A stretch of DNA of 64,000 bases from Panaeolus papilionaceus (taxonomy: Eukaryota > Basidiomycota > Agaricomycetes > Agaricales). Of this stretch, positions 36,501-46,366 are shown piece after piece. The translations under genes and the position numbers were made by a program. The notes under the pieces are model-generated. The model worked only from the letters and a program-made list of their open reading frames with translations. It had not been told where the DNA came from and ran no database searches. Position 1 is the first letter of the stretch. Every line of letters starts with the position of its first letter. Where the stretch lies: contig JADNRZ010000025.1 in the NCBI GenBank assembly GCA_015501605.1, positions 372,001-436,000 of the forward strand. Direction: 5' to 3'.

Positions 36501-36839
36501 AATATCTTGCAAATCCCCTCCGCCTGAAAGGTGCTCTTGGGATGAGCCAGACATGTGGGCTGTTGCTCCATTGGCAATGTGACGCCGTTTTGATTGGGGT
36601 TGTAGTGGCGAGGGTGTGGTGATGTCGTTAGGGAGTGTGTGTTGAACAAGGTATGCAAGAAAATTTGACCCGGGTTCCAGAACAGCATGTAGAGCTGCTC
36701 CAGACTCTTCGTTGTGGCGTTTTCTGTGCTTGAACCAGGTTGAATGCGACACCTTGCGCTTTGGTTCTCTGCTTTTTGACTGGCAAACTGAACAGCCGCA
36801 CTCAAAGTCTGAGTCGACTTCTTGCACTTCTTCTGACAT
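33536..36839 (-). pseudogene. Tnp2-like transposase with one in-frame TGA
   Basis: Exons 36839-36330, 36270-33913 and 33856-33536 form one frame of 1062 codons. The N-terminus has a Cys/His cluster (CGCSVCQ... then WFKHRKRHN). The core is typical of the Agaricomycete Tnp2 family: MLSLDGAQLY, SDCWVYIWVVLDL, IPGPNKPKN, TADGPGLTCLNG, LLGLWQGTLDC, LPGSFDRPPRNPAKKINS, YKAWEFL and YTQWTMECTLGNL. Asp residues in SLDGAQ and TADGPG are good candidates for the catalytic acids (inference). After NAFQNLAE the frame meets TGA (34234-34236) and then continues with related sequence (GVCRAQ, LGNGYVLLG and the SCCLRVIKVANIVSGIAMVP segment), so the stop interrupts a longer protein; CGA to TGA is the simplest explanation. 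The remaining 785-codon product may or may not be active. Confidence 0.85.
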
Positions 36840-37031
36840 TCTAATTAATCAAGACATATAAATTAGGCCCTAAATCTCTATTGTAGCAAGTGATGGACAT
36901 ACCGGATGAGACTGTGTTAAGTTAAGTTTGAATATGTGCAGCTTGACTTGTTGCACATGCCACAGTGCAGTGCATGCGTTAAGATGTTACCGCAAGTGAC
37001 TGAATGGTCACAGTATCACAAATAGTCGATG

Positions 37032-37301
37032 CTAGCCACCTCTGTGGGCGAGGTAATGCACTCCAATGCGAACGGTGTACAACGAGGCACCGAAAATTGA
37101 AAGGTCAACATAAAAATAGTCCACAAATGGGTCCTTGGTCAACACATTCAAGCTCTTTGAGAGATTCCTCAAATGCGTTAACTGGTCCTCATCGATAATA
37201 AGAGTAGAGGGATGGGACACTAGTAGTGATTGTAGGAAGCGACTCGGCGAAGGTGCCAACAACTGTCGGACAAGCCAACGTGATAGCGCGGGAACCAACA
37301 A
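37032..37301 (-). other. Possible captured coding fragment in the nested transposon
   Basis: An 89-codon open frame in the terminal region contains regular-looking protein (SPSRFLQSLLVSHPSTLIID, DPFVDYFYVDLSIF). It is not part of the transposase gene and no family is recognised, so it may be a piece of host gene picked up by the element, or chance. Confidence 0.25.
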
Positions 37302-38789
37302 CAGGGTTGCGGCGAACTCCTGTCAACAAAGACTTAGGTCAACTTGAATGCCACGAATAAGTTGAGATACATCTCGTGCCATACAATCTGGCTCAAGATT
37401 CTGTTATCAAAAAATATGACATTGCATGGCAGTGGACGCTCGATCAAGAGTCCGAAAAAATATTTATGAGATTGAAGGACATTATACATGATTAGATGAC
37501 ATTGTACAAACAAATACGGGTTTTTCACTGGGCTTAAGGTGCCGCTTTCAAAGTCCGAAGAATCCCTTTTTGCGCCATAAAGGGTTTGAGCTGTCCACAC
37601 AATGCCGTCGATCCGGGAACATTGACAGATGCGGGGTGTTCAACACAAATCCGCGAGGGCTGCTAAAACCCAGCTTTGTGGATTTGGGGGTAAGAATGGA
37701 TTCGGGATTGGGCCAAACTTACATATTTTCTATTCTGTATACATTCGGGGAGAATAATGCGTTCGGGACTCGAATGGTGAGTGTGTACATTGATCTCTAC
37801 AGATCCGGGATTCCGCAATAATAAAATTGCGATTGGCCTCCCATACCGGGACATCTAATACCATTCTTCCCCCCCACAGTGACCTCCCTCCTCCAATAGC
37901 TTCAGCTGAGAAGAACGCTCCCCGACGCAACTCGACCACCCGGGGTCGCGGGATCATCAAGGCCATGCGCAAGGCGCTGCGCCGTGTAGTAGAGCTCAAC
38001 ACTGGGCATGTCCTCTTCCGGACATTTCTTCCCCACCTCTACCGGTTTAGCAGCCTTCTCATAGACGACTACGTCACCAAGGGACCGCGAGACGGCAGGC
38101 AGGTTTCCCCTGACGATCCATTCGACCCCGACGACATACTCGAATGCACACGTGCACAACATCCTAGGTGGTATTTATTATTCAAGTTCTCGACACAGCG
38201 CATGGTGGTGTGCCTCATCGGGAGTGTCTTCGGGGGCATTCATCTCATAGCGTGGAACTTCACGTTTCCATCCGTTGTGGGAAAGTGGCTCTGGCGCTTA
38301 GGAGCGCTCGCTATCATCTTTCCTCCCTTTTATCTCCAACTTCGACCGATCATAATATCGTCACTCGGCACGAAAAAGAGCATAGGATTCCTGCGGCTCA
38401 TCTTTCATCTCTCCATTGTCGCGATGCAGGTGCCGTTCTGGTTACTCTGTGTGGGCTTGTACCTATCCGGACGTGTCGTGTTGCTACTTCTTCCCTTTGC
38501 GACTCTCCGTGACTTACCCGCAGGGGTGTTTGTTAATATTTCTTGGACCTCGCTCATACCCCACATATAGACATTTGACACCATACATATATGATGTAGT
38601 ACTCCGAGCGGTCCCTCACGTTGTATCCCAAAGATTCTGCGAACGTCACAAATCGATTCAATTTCTTACCCTGTCTGAGTTCGAATTAAAATGTTATCCC
38701 ATACGCATAACTTGATAATGTCAATCTTAGACTCAGGAGAGGTATCGTGTCCATCGCATATGTGGATTCAATGGAAGGGTGAGAAACCC

Positions 38790-39055
38790 TAATTCCACAC
38801 CATTTCAAAATTACCACTGCGTTTCTGCGTATTGTATTGTATCATCTTCGTTCGTTCGTTCGTTTACTTGTTCTCCTTCACGGCCTTCACCTCCCACTCC
38901 TCCTCCTTCCCATAACCGACAGCGAAACGTATAATGAAAAAGCACAAAAACGAGAAACAAAAACGTACAGTCCTTATCCAGTCAATCAGTACGAAAACAG
39001 AAGAGGGAAGAAGGCTACACAGTGGTATAAAAACATCATCATGGACTGGCACATC
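38790..39055 (+). repeat. Dispersed repeat R, copy C
   Basis: It matches the 5' part of copy B (48060-48330): the CTTCGTTCGTTCGTTC block, GCACAAAAACGA, CAGTCAATCAG-like words, GAAGAGGGAAGA and TGGTATAAAAACATCA. It begins about 220 nt after the T1 stop codon. Just before it, near 38755-38780, lies a 25-nt stretch very similar to part of G1 exon 3 (CATGTGGATTCAATGG). Confidence 0.6.
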
Positions 39056-42000
39056 TGAAAGCTGTACATCAGGGCTTTCAGATGGGCATAGTTAAAACGC
39101 CATGCAAAGACGTGCACGGCTGTGCGTGACCGTGAATTACTGTGCGAGGTCATAGTAAAACCACGTAAGGCCGTTCGGAGCCGTTCGGAGCCGTGTACAA
39201 GCGCGCGCGAACTATGGAATGTACCGTGCGTGGAGTCGAGTTGAGTGCCATGCAAAGACGCGAACGAGATATACAAGAAAAGAATGATTTCCTCTTGAAG
39301 CTCAAGATATTAGAGATAAGGCATAAACAATGTAGGTACTTAATGCATTTTTATACACCACGATGAGGTCATTCAAGCAGTCGGAAGTTAATAGCAGAGG
39401 CAAAGGAACAATCATATTCGAACAATCTACTTAGCTATCAATGACAACCTGTCTTCCATTGTAGTACAATGCGACAGACACGTGGGTATGAAGTACATGG
39501 TTGCATAGAGTGTCAGTGGAAGCGGCAGAGCCGCCTCAAGGGGGAAACCCCAATGGTTGAGGACAAGATGTGATGATGATTCGGGTGCGTGATGCCGCTA
39601 TACAGTAGCCTCAGCCACCGACGCGGTCACATGAGCGTATCTAATGTAATCTAAGAGGTCACAATGTACGGATCCATCAGGAGGCTGTTATTGGCACGAG
39701 CTAATAAACTCCTTTACTTGGTGAAGATGTCGGTCGCTGGATAGTAAGACAGCGCTTCTCTCCTGCCCACGAGCGCGATTACATCCCAACAATTCCTCTC
39801 GGGATGAACAGCTCCCGCATTTCGAGCTTCTGGAAGTGTGAACAGTGAACAGAGTGAAATATGTTGGAATTGTAGTATAATCGAGAATTAATTGGTATTT
39901 TCTTAGTGTAGTTACTTTGTCTCAGCTTACGTCGCCCGAGCGTAAGTTGGTAGAACAGACACGCAGTACGAGTTCGTGGGAGTCAATATGTTGTGAGAGA
40001 GGACAAGGGAAGGTGAAGTGAGAGATATGAGCTGAGGCGGGGGACAAGGGACCACGAAGACAAAGACGACGAAAATAAGCGCTAACAGAGGTTACACGGA
40101 TACCAGACAACTACAAGGACGAAATATGAGGGCAAAAAAGAGGCTTGTTATTTGTTGTTATCCAGGTACATTTCATGTCTATGCTACAGAAAATTACGGA
40201 AGACAAAAGAAACTACTCGAAACTACAGAACATCGAGAGCGGGCAAAGCGAGAACAATGCGCTGATGCGAATAGAAATAAACGGGAAAATATGGGAAAAA
40301 TAGGGAGTTATAGACCCTGACCTCATCCATGGTACTGGTTGATCTGTACCTCCACCCTTTCATCTCAGAATGCGGGGTAACCTATAATTGTCAATGCGAT
40401 AATTACGGACAACCGACCAGGGTAGACTAGTAGAGAACGCAGCAAATTGGCGGATTGCAGTGGGCGGCATCACGGCAATCTTCAAGATCAGCTGAACATC
40501 GCCTTTAAGATGTAGGTGATGATCGAAGCTGCATGTCTCATCTTCGACAAGATCAACGAAAGAAAGGAAGTGGTACCACTAGGAAGAACATCATTCAATG
40601 GTTCTTTCGCGAACTGTTCAGGTTGACAGACTCACCGGGGTGCTCAATCCTCATGACGGTCGGCAACGGCGTCACCCCAACACTTCAAGAACTTTATGAT
40701 ACAAAAACATAGGCCAAGAGACGGAGGTCTGGGGGGGTGAAGTGGTGACACAGCTTGGACAGCTGGCCTCTCTGTAGGCGAGAATCCTGCTGCGTTATCT
40801 ACCCTGATGGCCCTGTCAGCATCAAATGTAGATTGAGCATTGGTGTTGCTCAAGGCATGCATCTGTGTGAGAGCCAGGTTGTCATTATCTTGCAAGACAA
40901 TGGTTGAGTGAGTGGAGGATCGCTGTGCAGAAAGCCCGGACAGTAAGGTAACGCTAGCTTCCAAGACTTGAGCAGGGGCAGAGGGAGGAGGTGGAGGAAG
41001 GAGACCGGAATCGTCAAGCTCCTTTCGGAATTGAGCTTGGTCGTTCTCGGCTTCCTGAATCCTCGGGCAAGGAGTTGATGCAAGCATGTCATCACCCTGC
41101 ACTTCGGCGTGGATTTCCGTAGTAGGGGAAGAGGATACTGCTTGATGTCCTATCATGTGGTGGTCAACTTACGCGCAAGAATAATTGAAATGTGAAGCCA
41201 TACCCTGCATGTATCAAGATAGCCAAATGCAGGAAGCAAGACATGCTTCAAAAGATTTGGTGTTAGTGAAAAACATGGAAAGAGAAGTAAATTACACACC
41301 AATGGCCAATCAACACCCGGAGGATATGCTGCAACGACAGGACTGGCACTGAATCACTGGGATTCAAGGGCGAGGTAAAGTCTGGCTCTTGCTTTCAGAG
41401 AAGCGACTCGAAATGCAACTGAATAGGAGGAGTTGAAGAAATTTGCTGGGGTGTGAATTAGAGAAAACAACCGTGTTGAGAAGGCGTTAAGGCGGTCAGA
41501 GTTGATACCGAGCAAGAGTAACACAGATCACGTTGTGTGACCAAATCACGCTCGCAACACTTGGTCCGGGATGAGGCGAAGCCTCATCAGAGGATAAGAC
41601 GTATGTGAGTAGTGAGCAAAACGATAGTAAGTACACCACTTAGCCAACAATGGACTTCGAAATAAATGGTTAATTCTGGATATTGTCCACCAGGGGAAAA
41701 GCTGAGAAGTGGCAAATTATGACAAATAGATTTGAACAAGACTGGGAAGGGATCAACCGAAAAACCAGATATTGATGTGAGAGAGATGTCAAGACTTTTA
41801 ATCGCCCGTTGTTCTTGGGTGGCGAATGGCGTTGAGAGGCTGTTAGCTATTTACATATAACGATAGCGCCGACCAACGGCATAGCCCGCTACCAAAAGAC
41901 TGCTCTTTATAGAACATTGATAGTTTAAACCAGTCAACACTGGGTACAATTGCGTCTGTATATATATATGCACACAAAGTCAAGTAATTTGAGGAGTCAG

Positions 42001-42204
42001 ATTGCGAGCTGTTTAAGATGTAACATTTAGTACCACAATATTATAATTTGTGTAATCAGAATCAATTCATCCAATGACAGTGACACTGTAATGTCTTCCT
42101 TTACAGGAGCGGGGGTCACCGGGGAACACTAATGACCTGCAAGCAATGCCAAGGAAACTCTGGAACGCAATCTGCGCATCGGTTGGGGCTCTCTATGAGC
42201 TCGT
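39056..42204. other. Gene-poor stretch
   Basis: Contains a short tandem GGCCGTTCGGAGCCGTTCGG near 39172, an inverted repeat GATGAGGC-GAA-GCCTCATC at 41570-41588 and one possible reading frame (40644-41156, listed separately). Nothing else recognisable. Confidence 0.35.
40644..41156 (-). CDS. Hypothetical protein, 170 residues
   Basis: An unbroken frame from 41156 with a Pro run (LLPPPPPSAPAQ), a Ser/Thr/Ala-rich middle and a hydrophobic FCIIKFLKCW near the end. No homologue is recognised; codon use and length are compatible with a real but fast-evolving gene or with chance. Confidence 0.25.
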   Translation of the reverse strand: MIGHQAVSSSPTTEIHAEVQGDDMLASTPCPRIQEAENDQAQFRKELDDSGLLPPPPPSAPAQVLEASVTLLSGLSAQRSSTHSTIVLQDNDNLALTQMHALSNTNAQSTFDADRAIRVDNAAGFSPTERPAVQAVSPLHPPRPPSLGLCFCIIKFLKCWGDAVADRHED

Positions 42205-43092
42205 TCAGTAACTATTTACCTGACTATAGAGAAATTTGAGTAACCGATGGTTATTACGCTGGGTGATGCTTGTGCTACAAATCATGCTAACTGTATTGAC
42301 ATCATTCAATTCATTGAACACATGCAATTCGGGCTTTGAAAAATACAGGGAATACGACCACCACTCGTCGTCAACCTTCGGTTGACTCCTCCTGGCGCTC
42401 GCGTGTATGTTGAAGATTTTGTCATGCAACATTGTTTCGTGATAGTTGTGAAGAGCGTTCACTTTGCTTCGACTCTTTAAATATAAGCACAGCCACTAAT
42501 CACCGAATGGTGGGATTCATTTTCTAAATGGTCTTGCTAGCACAGCCACATTCAAATCCTCTGCCAAAATTTCTCCGAACATTTCACTAAAACCCACTAC
42601 CTAAAGGTAGCGGGGATATTTAAATTAGATTGAAATAGATATTGTTAACCACATGCAAGCGCAAAGTGCGAGCCTCTCAATGCGTGCCACACGGGGAAAA
42701 ACCACACCAGGACGATGTGGATGGATACAATATTTAAGTGTATTGATGACTGGCGAGCGCGCAGTGCGAGCTCCCACTTCCCTTTCCAAGGTACTGACTT
42801 CACACAGTGTGGATAGGTGAAAATTATACTATATTTAAATTAAAACCTATAAGTAATGACTACTAAACTCGAAGTCGCTACTTCCAAATTGCTTATGGGA
42901 AGTAGTAAGCAGCCTGTGCCAAACCCCTTGCGACGCAAGGGCAAGCCAAGGCTTGTATACTATTGTAAACCAAACAAAGGAGCAACAAATGTCTTGAACT
43001 GCCTTTGTCAGGTAAACAAACACTTTTCACAATATATTCTGCGAACTTATAACCAGATGACCACAGTGCCAGAAATTCCGACCCTAGAATAG
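42205..43092. other. Two weak hypothetical ORFs and small duplications
   Basis: A minus-strand ORF at 42462-42205 (MNALHNYHETML...) and a plus-strand ORF at 42856-43092 (MTTKLEVATSKLL...) are open but match nothing I know. Between them the GCAAGCGCAAAGTGCGAGC and GCGAGCGCGCAGTGCGAGC words (near 42656 and 42751) and two ATATTTAA words mark a small tandem duplication. Confidence 0.25.
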
Positions 43093-43194
43093 CTGAAAGA
43101 ACCTCACTTTTTCTCACTTTTATTGTGTAGAAACCCTCCCGAGATGAGTGGAATTTAATTTTCTATCAATTCTTACTTTACGAATTCCTTCTTC

Positions 43195-43640
43195 GTAGGG
43201 AGGATGGGATGGGAATTTCCTACCTCGCTGGTTTTACAGTGCAGGCGAACGACGTAAGGAATCTAGGCATGCATTCGCACAGGCTCGTTTGCTCAAGACG
43301 ACTGTCGTACAGATCATATTGGCTGTTACATTCTGCCTATAATTTTTCAAATAAATCCATATTAACGCCCATATCACGTTGTCTGCTATATGCAGTTTAG
43401 ATGGACTACGACTAGGTGCTTAGTATCTCCTGTGATATGGCATCGAAAAACGGGTTGTCTGGGCTCCATTTTAGCATATCCCAGTGCTTCTCGAGATATA
43501 AAATTCAATCTGCAAGTGCATCGAATACTGAACACATTTTCAATTTGTCAAAACCTTGACTCTAAAGGCGAAACGCCGTCGTTGCACCACACTAGGATGT
43601 GCTTTTGAAACCCGCTGTCTGCTGACTCGAAGATGGTCAA
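43195..43640 (+). pseudogene. 3' fragment of the G family with its duplicated downstream flank, G4
   Basis: 43245-43345 matches the end of G2 (donor GTAAGG, then a last exon-like stretch ending in TTCTGCCTATAA), followed by TTTTTCAAATAAAT as in G2. The downstream part to about 43640 aligns with 27300-27515, including a shared GGCGAAACG word near 43566. The 5' exons are absent; the copy arose by segmental duplication of the G2 3' end. Confidence 0.7.
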
Positions 43641-44563
43641 TCTCGCTTGGAGGCGAAGGCGAGAGAGAGATTGAGGTCTTCGACTACGCCAGAAGGTGGC
43701 ACGTGATTAACTCTCATCCGTGCCACCACCATCTCGCTCGTCTCAAGGGCTGGAGCTCGCTGTTCCGTAGCCAGAACAACAAAAAACGAGTATCTGGGGA
43801 GTCTCCAATATATTTTTACACAATAGAATGTTTCTCAACTCACCTATAAGCCCTTTTCCTTACTGCTCTAGCGAGATTCGTGACATGGCAGCTAGCACAC
43901 GTCAGTAGCTCAAAACACAATGTTCTCCCTAGGCTATCCCCAGGACAGGTGGACCGGAGAGTGGTTACATGGTGTCTAATCAGGTGGAATTTCAGTCGCA
44001 CCTGATTCTAAGAGGCAACACAAGAAAACAATGGTGATGCAAACAATATATTACACAGTGGACTATGGGCGAGGGCCAAACCTCAGCAGGAGCATGGTGC
44101 GTGCTTATCTCCTCAACCCAGGTTCTAGATGATCTGATGCTTCATCTTCATTGTTCCTTACTATCCGTTTGCGAGATCATGTGTAATTGGGCACAAAATG
44201 CGGTGCGAAGCCCTGCGATACGGGGCTGCAGCGTATCACAAAAGCAGAATTGCGGTTTATGGAGCCTTTTTAGGCCTCATGTTTTCCTTTTTCGTGTAAC
44301 GCCCCCCCTTTTCATCATATATCCCAATCCTTTATTCACTCGCACCTTTTTTCTTTCCTACCTGATCATTCCCGATGGATTCGTTATCATCTTTTCTCCT
44401 TCACGAGTCCCATACCCCTTTTTTTTCATTATCCACCCAACATCCTCCCTTCATCCCCAGGCATCAACACCCCACCAACGCTCCTCATCATTCATCCCGA
44501 ATTCGGGCTCTTCCTCATCGCTTTCCGTTTATACTATACCGAAATTATCCCTATCCTCGGCAT

Positions 44564-45049
44564 AGCCGACCTGGTCGGCTTGTTTATCCTATCTCGTTAC
44601 ATTTTGTTTGCAACCTTTCCCTAATACATCCCGTTATATATCATTTATTTTCCAAATTTGCGGTCTATTCATGGCGCTTCAGGGATCAAAACCCTGGTGT
44701 CAATTCATTTTGCGGTGCCGGGTTATCAACCCACATGCGATGTGATGTCAAATGCTAAATGCATTTGAGCGATTGGGCGGTTCAGGCGTTTAAAACCTGA
44801 GCCGTCTTGCGGTTTCGGGGATGCATTATGCATCCCTGGTTTTCTCGGATAGTCCAATGGTTTTACCAGGACTATCCTGTGCGATTTCCTGGGACAGGAT
44901 GACCATCTCAGAAGGGCCTCTAGTGCCGCTGGGTATGTAGACCCTTGAGGGAAGCATCTTTTCAGATGCGAGCAGTGCGAAAGCAATTAGAGTATGCCGT
45001 TACGAGTCTGTGAGGCATACAACTTCACCAGCACAATCACTGGTTGAAG
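44564..45049. repeat. Chain of short hairpins
   Basis: At least nine separate inverted repeats sit in line: AGCCGACC-T-GGTCGGCT (44564-44580), GGGTT-ATC-AACCC (44720-44732), CACAT-GCG-ATGTG (44732-44744), TCAAATGC/GCATTTGA (44748-44768), GGTTCAGG/CCTGAGCC (44779-44803), GGGATGCAT-T-ATGCATCCC (44818-44836), GGATAGTCC/GGACTATCC with an inner TGGT/ACCA (44847-44877), GCATCT/AGATGC (44954-44969) and GTATGCC/GGCATAC (44992-45020). Most arms match perfectly. There is no matching coding sequence. A structured RNA or a structured repeat-element leader are possibilities. Confidence 0.7.
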
Positions 45050-45689
45050 GATGAGTGTGCAGGAGAGCAGGTCATTATGAGTGGTTGGGCGGAATTGAGC
45101 ACTGCTCCCCAAACCCATATAAAAAGACTGTCTCAATAACGCTTCATGATCACTAGGTCACGAAGGTCAAGCGAAGAGATTATAACTCTCGAGTTGCGAA
45201 TGACACATCGATGCAGGGTCACGATAAGGGACCATAAGGCTCATGCCAGATAGTGCGATCAGCTAATTTTCTAAACACTATGCTCCTAAATGAGGAGCTA
45301 CAGGTGTACATACGAATTGAATGCGGCCCATGTGATGATTTCTGGATCACCAATATCTGTTACGCAGTAAATGATTAAGGGTCAGTGTGATTATTCAGTT
45401 CCAAATTCTAGTGCACTTGGAACGGTGCGACAGGGACAGGGGCTATTAAATTGTCACAGTCATGTTATCGGCGACCTGCCTGTCCGTGTTTTCTAGGTGT
45501 GCGGAAGCAGCAGACTAGCCATACAAAAATGGGCGGCTTGTCAAAGATCACATAATTCAATGGGCCACCGCCACATTACCCTGGTATTGATCCCAACGAT
45601 CTGACTGAACGGGTATGAGCCCTACCGTAGCAGGCCACAAGCCAGCGCACAGCCTTTCCTTGATGATGGGGGCCGGGACACACCGTCGC

Positions 45690-45803
45690 GTCAAGTCTGC
45701 TTGACTACACATCGGGTGCCGGCGGTCGTCCCGGGCTCCCATCGAGGAGGTAACTTGACGAGTCAGGAGAGCCCCCAGCCCCTCGAAGGGTGGGGGCCTC
45801 TCG
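45690..45803. repeat. GC-rich hairpins at the end of the same region
   Basis: GTCAAG-TCTG-CTTGAC (45690-45705) is followed by a strong stem near 45767-45803 in which a GAGAGCCCCC arm pairs with a GGGGGCCTCTC arm (one bulge) around an inner GCCC/GGGT pair. This resembles the hairpin chain 0.7 kb upstream and may belong to the same unit. Confidence 0.55.
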
Positions 45804-46226
45804 CCCAATAACAATCAGTAGCAAGCAAATAAATATTATGCTATTTCATATCATTGAGGCTACGCTATTACAAAGAATCTCTCTGCTTAGATGTGGAACC
45901 TTCGTCAGTAGTCAAAGATCGTGATAACAGACACTCCTGCTTGACGGTGCCTCCTTGATACAGCGCGTTCGGTAGATTTATTTAAGCCTCTGAGAGAATA
46001 TATTTGCACCCAATATTTCATCTGCCATGTGTTCGGTCTACATGGTGTTTCAGGGAAAACCTACACCTTAAAATAGAACAAATCAACCAGTGTACGATCG
46101 GGGGACTGCACTGCAAATGCAGTAAAATGGCATGTAAATAGCAAAACACGGAAGTAATTCGGATATGTAATACCATGCCAGGTCCGCAACGAACAAGAGA
46201 TATGAATATCGAGACACGCGTAGTAT

Positions 46227-46366
46227 CATCATCTAGCATAAGAGGACAAGCATTGAGGTCTTGAAGGCCTGATTACACTTCGAATTCCTTCGCCCCTTTC
46301 ATCGGTCCACATTAACCTGTTACGATCACCCAGCTTTACATCTGCCGCTGTACACGAACACGACTT
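46227..46366 (+). promoter_or_regulatory. Conserved promoter block of T2
   Basis: The 140 nt before the T2 ATG align with those before T3 and T4: an AAGAGGA word, a GGTCT/GTAT..GATnACACTT word, CTTTCAT, then ATCACCCA.CTTTACATCTGC.GCTGTACACGA directly before the start codon. Conservation across three paralogues exceeds that of the surrounding spacer, so this is probably the core promoter and leader. Confidence 0.55.

Larger units (their letters stand above)
31306..37532. mobile_element. Nested Tnp2-type DNA transposon, 6.2 kb
   Basis: Perfect 17-bp terminal inverted repeats CCCAGTGAAAAACCCGT (31306-31322 and 37516-37532) are flanked by exact 7-bp copies of CTTAAGG (31299-31305 and 37533-37539). 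The element carries two minus-strand genes, a Tnp2-like transposase (33536-36839) and an accessory gene (32156-33143), and repeat-rich subterminal regions. It sits inside the outer element at 29823-37845. The transposase family points to the CACTA (En/Spm-like) group, but the ends do not start with CACTA and the duplication is longer than the 3 bp usual for that group. Confidence 0.88.
29823..37845. mobile_element. Outer DNA transposon with long terminal inverted repeats, inserted in T1
   Basis: The ends are inverted copies beginning TATGGGAGGCCAATCGC, alike over about 56 bp (29823-29878 against 37845-37790) with few mismatches. The flanks are CTGGGAC (29816-29822) and CCGGGAC (37846-37852), a 7-bp target duplication with one difference. 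Interior to the inverted repeats are several diverged CCCGAATC/CCCGGATC words on both sides, as often seen in subterminal transposase-binding regions. Without the nested element at 31306-37532 and one of its duplications the outer element is about 1.8 kb and has no recognisable transposase, so it is probably non-autonomous. Superfamily not assigned. Confidence 0.85.
28996..38570 (+). pseudogene. T1: multi-spanning membrane protein gene split by nested transposons
   Basis: Exon 1 (28996-29275) and exon 2 part one (29336-29822) encode the N-terminal half: LIWSCLATIFACTWVAVHPN, VEWTQTHGFFLIMGGF, a SKAD...QTTWFCIQIFVRL helix and WWNKPFDV. The C-terminal half resumes at 37853-38570 with GGIHLIAWNFTFP and LPFATLRDLPAGVFVNISWTSLIPHI. 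Both halves match T2 (46367) and T3 (58023) in order. Joining 29822 to 37853, that is dropping the insertion and one 7-bp target duplication, keeps the frame and gives 494 residues with no other stop. Exon 1 is 280 nt, exactly as in T2 and T3. The intron uses a GC donor (GCGAGT at 29276), unlike the GT of the paralogues. As it stands the gene is disrupted: translation of the 5' half runs into the transposon end and stops at 29869. The family is a fungal membrane protein of unknown function. Confidence 0.9.

Noticed and set aside
37827..38570. Independent 247-codon gene starting at the ATG 37827
   Set aside because: The first codons lie in the transposon terminal repeat; the rest is the C-terminal half of T1.
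44297..45810. Possible solo LTR: TGTAACGCCCC start and a ...AATAACA end
   Set aside because: The flanks (TTTCG before, ATCAG after) do not form a target duplication, and no second copy, primer-binding site or polypurine tract was found.
45557..45814. 85-codon minus-strand ORF in the hairpin region
   Set aside because: Its composition follows the GC-rich inverted repeats and no protein family fits.
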